The notes below the pieces were generated by a model. That model was not told the DNA's origin and made no database searches. It saw only the letters and a program-made list of their open reading frames with translations. Below, one piece after another: positions 4,935 to 8,922 of a stretch of DNA of 8,922 nt. Position 1 is the stretch's first letter. Each line of letters opens with the position of its first letter. A program made the translations under genes and the position numbers. The stretch comes from Lachnoclostridium sp. UBA3262 (GTDB taxonomy: Bacteria > Bacillota > Clostridia > Lachnospirales > Lachnospiraceae): NCBI GenBank assembly GCA_002362575.1, contig DEUM01000064.1, positions 822 through 9,743 of the forward strand, given 5' to 3'.

Positions 4935-5531
4935 ATGTTTATTAAAACAAGCGGATTTAAAAAGCTGGCAAACGAAGCTTATAAGACCACAGGGTTATAT
5001 ATATCAGCCGGGGAACAGGATTATATCATACATAGCTGTTACTGGGCGCTGAAAGTCAGAATAGAAGAATTATCAAATAAAGAAAAGGCGGTGTTAGTTG
5101 AACTGGCCGGGGATATGCCGGAAACAGGACAACACTTTTCCGTACAGAAGGACGAAGGGAAACAACTGCTTTTGGACGCAGCGCCGTGGACGAAACACCT
5201 GTACCATGAACCGCAGGATAGTCTGATAATTACGCCGGTCATTATACAGGAACAGAAGTGTTCGGATATAAAATGCCGGATATTACAAAATAAAGAAGGA
5301 CAGATCATACCGATAAATGAATCTTTTATCGACATGATAAACGAACGTGAAGTCAAAGAACGGTCAGATATCCTTATCGGGCCGTATATGGTTGAGGGCA
5401 GTAGTAATATGATATTTTTTAAAGACCGCATATGCACTTTTACAATAGCAAAAAGAGACTGGGGAAATAATGAAAATCTGTCGGGTATAAAAGAAATGCT
5501 GGAAGGGCTGGTATTGCCGGAGGAAGGATAG
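4935..5531 (+). CDS. Hypothetical phage protein, 198 residues
   Basis: I recognise no domain with confidence. The protein starts MFIKTSGFKKLANEAYKTTG and appears alpha/beta, with LYISAGEQDYIIHSCYWALKV and a strand-rich middle (DSLIITPVIIQEQ). Cysteines are present but not clustered, and there is no signal peptide or transmembrane helix. The start is fixed by AAAGGAGA from repeat copy 3, four bases upstream. The stop at 5529-5531 overlaps the AGGAGG of the ParB-domain gene, so the two are likely co-expressed. Position between the methyltransferase and ParB genes suggests an accessory to DNA modification or regulation, but that is only context. It is a well-formed gene with consistent codon use. 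Confidence 0.78.
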   Translation: MFIKTSGFKKLANEAYKTTGLYISAGEQDYIIHSCYWALKVRIEELSNKEKAVLVELAGDMPETGQHFSVQKDEGKQLLLDAAPWTKHLYHEPQDSLIITPVIIQEQKCSDIKCRILQNKEGQIIPINESFIDMINEREVKERSDILIGPYMVEGSSNMIFFKDRICTFTIAKRDWGNNENLSGIKEMLEGLVLPEEG

Positions 5532-5542
5532 GAGGAATAAAT

Positions 5543-6910
5543 ATGCAGAGTAAAAAGATAGTGAGTATAGATATTAAAGAGATACATCCACACCCAGAGA
5601 ACCCAAGGAAAGACTTAGGGGATTTGACAGAGCTGTCGGAGTCCATAAAAAAGAATGGAGTTATGCAGAACCTTACCGTTATTAAGGGACACTGGGATGA
5701 AAAGAAAAAATGGAACGAGGAAGGTTATACCCTTCTCATCGGACACAGGAGATGTGCGGCAGCAGGGATTGCCGGAATCAAAGAACTGCCATGTATGATA
5801 GTAGAAGGAATGGAAAAAAAGGAACAGCTTTCTACTATGTTGGAAGAAAATATGCAGCGAAATGACCTGACTATATATGAACAGGCACAGGGATTTCAGA
5901 TGATGATAGATTTAGGGGAAACAGCGGAACAGATTGCAGAAAAAACAGGATTCAGCCAGACTACGGTCAGACACAGGCTGAATATTGCAAAACTGGACCA
6001 GACGGTACTGAAAGAGAAGGAAAAAGATGAAGAATTTCAGTTATCAATCAGGGATTTATACGAAATGGAAAAGATTAAGGATATCAAAAAGAGAAACGAG
6101 GTCCTGAAAAGTTCAACAGATTCAAGGTCGCTGCAATGGAAAATACAACAGGCTATAAGAGAAGAAACTGCGAAAAAAAACATGAAAGTTTTATTGGGGC
6201 TGTTTAAAAAATCCGGCATAAAAAAATCAAAAATCAATCCTAATGAAGCATATTCGACCAGGTGGGAAATCCTTCAGGAGTGGGATTTAAAAAAAGAACA
6301 GCTAAAACCATTAAAAAAATTCGAGGGGAACAATATACAGTACGTTAAACTATACGGAGATAATATCGCTATTATAAAGCCGGCAGAGAAGAAAAAAAGG
6401 GAACTGTCAGAATATGAACTCCGGCAGCAGGAGGAAAAGAAAAAGAGGAAAGAACTCAAACAGTTACAAAATGATTTATATGATGAGATTGACAATTTTA
6501 TTATGGGAATTACAAAAAAAGAGATTGAGCCAATAAAAGAAGACATCAATTTATATAAGGATTTAATAACGGCAATGGTTAAGGGTGATATAAGTTACGG
6601 ACGTTCCCATCTAAGCAGACTGTATTGTGGAAAACCCATATATGAACTGGGATTTGGAGATGAAAAAGAATATAGGGATTTTAAAAAATGGGAAAAGAAC
6701 ATGAGCCCGCTGAACTTAGCGATAGCCTATATGTCTAGTGTTCGTTCAAGAGATATATATTATTCAAACGGAACATTCAGAAAAGACAATGCAGAAAAAG
6801 TGCAGGCTGTGATTGATTTTTTGAAAAGGTATGGATTCTGTTTGTCGGAAGTGCACGAACAGATGATAGATGGAACACATGAAGCATACGTGAAGGGGAA
6901 TGATCAATGA
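5543..6910 (+). CDS. ParB/Spo0J-domain protein with long C-terminal extension
   Basis: ParB-domain proteins bind DNA and often CTP; some phage and IbrB-like members act as regulators or nucleases instead of in partition. The N-terminal domain starts VSIDIKEIHPHPENPRKD (7-24). The arginine box is GHRRCAAAG (67-75) and box III is EENMQRNDLTIYEQA (101-115). A helix-turn-helix follows at about 125-146 (GETAEQIAEKTGFSQTTVRH). Residues from about 160 to 455 do not match the usual Spo0J dimerisation end. They include a Lys/Glu-rich coiled coil near 285-320 and an uncharacterised end. At 455 residues it is much longer than Spo0J (about 280). AGGAGG at 5530-5535 sets the start. No parA is nearby, and it ends in an ATGA overlap with the PAPS-reductase-like gene, so a segregation role is less likely than regulation or DNA processing. 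Confidence 0.85.
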   Translation: MQSKKIVSIDIKEIHPHPENPRKDLGDLTELSESIKKNGVMQNLTVIKGHWDEKKKWNEEGYTLLIGHRRCAAAGIAGIKELPCMIVEGMEKKEQLSTMLEENMQRNDLTIYEQAQGFQMMIDLGETAEQIAEKTGFSQTTVRHRLNIAKLDQTVLKEKEKDEEFQLSIRDLYEMEKIKDIKKRNEVLKSSTDSRSLQWKIQQAIREETAKKNMKVLLGLFKKSGIKKSKINPNEAYSTRWEILQEWDLKKEQLKPLKKFEGNNIQYVKLYGDNIAIIKPAEKKKRELSEYELRQQEEKKKRKELKQLQNDLYDEIDNFIMGITKKEIEPIKEDINLYKDLITAMVKGDISYGRSHLSRLYCGKPIYELGFGDEKEYRDFKKWEKNMSPLNLAIAYMSSVRSRDIYYSNGTFRKDNAEKVQAVIDFLKRYGFCLSEVHEQMIDGTHEAYVKGNDQ

Positions 6911-8019
6911 ATTTGGATAACGAGTTACAGGAAGATGATTTTGAGCAGTGGAAGCAAAAGAAAAAGGAGAAAAAGCAATTCTTTACCTACATGCAAAACC
7001 TTCCCTACGAGATTAAAGTAAAACGGGCTAAAATCCGTATCAATGAATTTATAACCGAAATGAACGCAAGAAATTGTAATGCCCATGTCAGTGTGGGAGG
7101 TCTGGATAGTATTGTTCTCCTTCTGTTTATACGAAGCATGGGAATAAATATCCCAGCAATAAGTGTATCTGGAGTCGAGGATAAGAGTATACAAGGAATA
7201 CATAAACAACTGGGAGTAATCCGGCTAAAATCCTACAAATCTAAAGTAGAGGTTTTAAACCAAGTTGGATTTCCGGTCATATCCAAACGGATAGCCGGTA
7301 AGATTGACCTGCTGCAAAATCCGTCGGAGAAAAATAAAACGGTTAGACATGCCATTATAACAGGCGAGTGTGGAGAGCAGGGACATTTTGCGAAAAATAG
7401 CCGGATGAAGCTGCCACAGAAGTGGCTTCAGTTATTTGCCGGTATGGCAAATAAAGAGTACGGAACGCGTTACTACGAAGCTCCGTTCCGGGTGTCAAAT
7501 AAATGCTGTTACTATCTCAAAGAAAAACCATGTGACGATTGGGCAAGGGAACATAACAGCCATCCATTTTTAGGGTTAATGGCGTCCGAGGGAGGACAGC
7601 GCGAGGAAGCGCTTGTGGAGCATGGGTGTAACTATTATGGAAAGACGGTTATGCGGTCAGCTCCTTTTGCACCCTTTCTGAGGCAGGATTTGTTACAACT
7701 GGCACTGGATTTAGAAGTACCAGTGCCGGAAATATATGGGGAGATAAAAAGAAAGCCGGACGGAACACTGTATACTACAAAAGCACAGCGCACAGGATGT
7801 TCCATGTGCGGGTTTGGTATACACATGGAAAAACGGCCGCACCGATTTGACCGATTGCGGGAAAGTAACCCAAAGGAATGGCATTTTTGGATGTATGAAT
7901 GTTGTACAGACCATGAAACAGGAGAAAAGTACGGCTGGGGGCGGGTACTGGACTGGATAGGGGTGGAATGGGAAGATATTCCTCCTGTTCAGATGACGGT
8001 AGAAGATTTATTGATGTAA
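6907..8019 (+). CDS. PAPS reductase / sulfurtransferase-family protein with altered PP-loop
   Basis: The 370-residue protein follows the phage PAPS-reductase-like family. After an N-terminal helix, NAHVSVGGLDSIVLLLF (58-74) occupies the PP-loop position, but the usual SGGKDS reads VGGLDS (63-68). GFPVISKRIAGKI (121-133), APFRVSNKCCYYLKEKP (192-208, with C200 and C201) and HPFLGLMASEGGQR (219-232) follow the family order. RTGCSMCGFGIHMEKRPHRF (295-314) supplies C298 and C301, and C332/C333 are further downstream. Relatives use the loop to activate sulfate or sulfur compounds with ATP; DndC, of the phosphorothioate DNA system, and IbrA belong to the wider superfamily. The paired cysteines suggest an iron-sulfur cluster or redox pair. 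The start is an ATGA overlap with ParB, with AAGGGG upstream. Substrate is unknown; sulfate assimilation is unlikely in this setting. Confidence 0.8.
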   Translation: MNLDNELQEDDFEQWKQKKKEKKQFFTYMQNLPYEIKVKRAKIRINEFITEMNARNCNAHVSVGGLDSIVLLLFIRSMGINIPAISVSGVEDKSIQGIHKQLGVIRLKSYKSKVEVLNQVGFPVISKRIAGKIDLLQNPSEKNKTVRHAIITGECGEQGHFAKNSRMKLPQKWLQLFAGMANKEYGTRYYEAPFRVSNKCCYYLKEKPCDDWAREHNSHPFLGLMASEGGQREEALVEHGCNYYGKTVMRSAPFAPFLRQDLLQLALDLEVPVPEIYGEIKRKPDGTLYTTKAQRTGCSMCGFGIHMEKRPHRFDRLRESNPKEWHFWMYECCTDHETGEKYGWGRVLDWIGVEWEDIPPVQMTVEDLLM

Positions 8020-8031
8020 AGGAGAAAATAG

Positions 8032-8283
8032 ATGAAACAGATAATGGAAGATATAAAGCACGCATTTATGGAACTATTAAGACTAGAGAACGAGGCAGCA
8101 GTCCATACGCTACCAGAGGAATCAAAATATCGTACACTGTGTGTAATGGCAGTAGACATGAGGGAAAGCGGATGTTCTACAAGAGAAATAAAGAAATGGT
8201 TAAAGGTAAGCCGACGAGAGGTAAGAAAAATGTTGAAACATAAGAACGTAGAGGAGTTGAACCGGAGGGGGTGCAGGGTATGA
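8032..8283 (+). CDS. Small helix-turn-helix-like protein, 83 residues
   Basis: ATG at 8032 has AAAGGAG at 8018-8024, seven bases upstream and overlapping the previous stop. The first 30 residues are helical (MKQIMEDIKHAFMELLRLEN). Residues about 38-68 (VMAVDMRESGCSTREIKKWL, then KVSRREVRKMLKH) read as a helix-turn-helix. The protein ends NRRGCRV and is basic overall. It probably binds DNA and could be a small phage regulator, but no named family is recognised. The stop overlaps the next start as ATGA. An overlapping frame from 7968 is rejected because it lacks such a site. Confidence 0.7.
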   Translation: MKQIMEDIKHAFMELLRLENEAAVHTLPEESKYRTLCVMAVDMRESGCSTREIKKWLKVSRREVRKMLKHKNVEELNRRGCRV

Positions 8284-8922
8284 GAGTATTGCCAATCTTA
8301 TTTAACACAGAAATGGTCCGTGCAATATTAGACGGACGGAAGACAGCGACAAGGCGGATTGTTAAACCACCGTATTTTGTTCAAGGGGATGAAAACGACA
8401 GTCGAACTCTTATAACACTCAGAACGGCACCAAAGGGGAGTTATATTTTTCGGAAAATAGGACATATGCCATATCCTGATACTCCGTATAAAATCGGAGA
8501 TATCCTGTATGTCAGGGAGACATGGTTTTATGAACAACATATAGAGGACAAGACAGCAGGAAAGCCAGATTTGCCGAGCGGTAGGTATTCACATAGATAC
8601 ATATACAAGGCAGATGACCAAGATTATCCGGTTAATATGGGTGTGGGCGCATACGGCTGGCGTCCATCCATTCACATGCCAAAAGAAGCAGCCCGGATAT
8701 GGCTAGAGGTAACAGACGTGCGAGTGGAACGTCTTCAGGATATTACCGAGGAACAGGCGAAAACAGAAGGAGCAGTACGGTGTTATGAAGAACTTCGACC
8801 GGATGAAGATAATACTGTGATATATCAGTCAGAGGACGAGGGTGGTTACCATGTACTAGGTTTCAAGGCCATATGGAATAGCACCGTTAAAAAACCAGAC
8901 ATAAAAAAGTATGGATGGAATG
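8280..8922 (+). CDS. ASCH (PUA-like) domain phage protein, 3' truncated by window edge
   Basis: The frame opens at the ATG of an ATGA overlap with the preceding gene, has GGAGGGGG at 8263-8270, and runs open to the last base (214 codons plus one base), so the C terminus is missing. It shows the phage ASCH pattern: PILFNTEMVRAILDGRKTATRR (5-26), then GDILYVRETW (73-82), GWRPSIHMPKEAARIWL (126-142) and VTDVRVERLQDITEEQAKTEGA (144-165), then FKAIWNSTVKK and YGWN. ASCH domains are PUA-like folds thought to bind RNA or nucleotides. These phage proteins are often labelled morphogenetic or hypothetical, with no proven role. About 30-60 residues are probably missing, judged from remembered relatives. 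Confidence 0.82.
   Translation, partial: MRVLPILFNTEMVRAILDGRKTATRRIVKPPYFVQGDENDSRTLITLRTAPKGSYIFRKIGHMPYPDTPYKIGDILYVRETWFYEQHIEDKTAGKPDLPSGRYSHRYIYKADDQDYPVNMGVGAYGWRPSIHMPKEAARIWLEVTDVRVERLQDITEEQAKTEGAVRCYEELRPDEDNTVIYQSEDEGGYHVLGFKAIWNSTVKKPDIKKYGWN

Noticed and set aside
5039..5593. 184-codon open frame on the minus strand
   Set aside because: It is antisense to the 198-residue gene, has no ribosome binding site, and its Ser/Cys/Phe-rich composition is typical of an antisense shadow; the same applies to the other minus-strand frames.
5543..6910. Plasmid-type partition locus
   Set aside because: There is no ParA-type ATPase in the window, no repeated parS-like 16-bp dyad was seen, and the partner gene is PAPS-reductase-like.
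7968..8243. Frame overlapping the end of the PAPS-reductase-like gene and the small HTH gene
   Set aside because: It has no suitable ribosome binding site, and the frame at 8032 has a strong one and a recognisable helix-turn-helix.

Overview
The window looks like an early or accessory module of a temperate phage (prophage) or a related mobile element from a gut-type Firmicute, probably a clostridial or Lachnospiraceae-like host. The reasons are strong AAGGAG-type ribosome binding sites, moderate A+T with many AAA/GAA codons, short co-directional genes packed with ATGA overlaps, and a gene set (HUH replication initiator, Ref-like nuclease, helicase-methyltransferase fusion, ParB-domain protein, PAPS-reductase-like protein, ASCH protein) familiar from clostridial phages. 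The taxonomic assignment is inference. Every supported gene is on the + strand. I see no tRNA, rRNA, CRISPR array, integrase, transposase or structural phage gene.

Region 1 (1-1279) is a compact replication or nucleic-acid module. It holds the C-terminal part of an HUH rolling-circle-type initiator, then an RNase H-fold protein whose aligned catalytic acids are substituted, then a small Cys/His nuclease resembling phage P1 Ref. The three genes are joined by short spacing or an ATGA overlap.

Region 2 (1280-1503) is the only sizeable non-coding gap (224 bp) and is full of symmetry. It contains four stem-loops, a 10-base exact long-range complement that competes with them, two perfect palindromes and a split copy of a dispersed repeat. 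It leads directly into the largest gene, which unlike every other complete gene here has no Shine-Dalgarno sequence.

Region 3 (1504-5531) starts with an 842-residue SNF2-type helicase fused to a beta-type DNA methyltransferase. It is followed by four small or unrecognised genes, one of them a zinc-ribbon/HTH protein and one only 55 residues long. A repeat of about 55 bp marks two gene boundaries in this region; a third, interrupted copy lies in region 2. It carries the stop codon of the upstream gene, a short GC stem and the ribosome binding site of the next gene.

Region 4 (5543-8922) pairs a long ParB-domain protein with a PAPS-reductase-family protein by an ATGA overlap and with no ParA nearby. 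This resembles the IbrB/IbrA pair of E. coli prophages more than a partition locus. A small HTH-like protein and the 5' part of an ASCH-domain protein follow. Overall the window seems to combine replication start, DNA modification and DNA-binding regulators. The most unusual signals are the structured leader at 1280-1503, the gene-boundary repeat, the RNase H pseudoenzyme and the ParB/PAPS-reductase pair.
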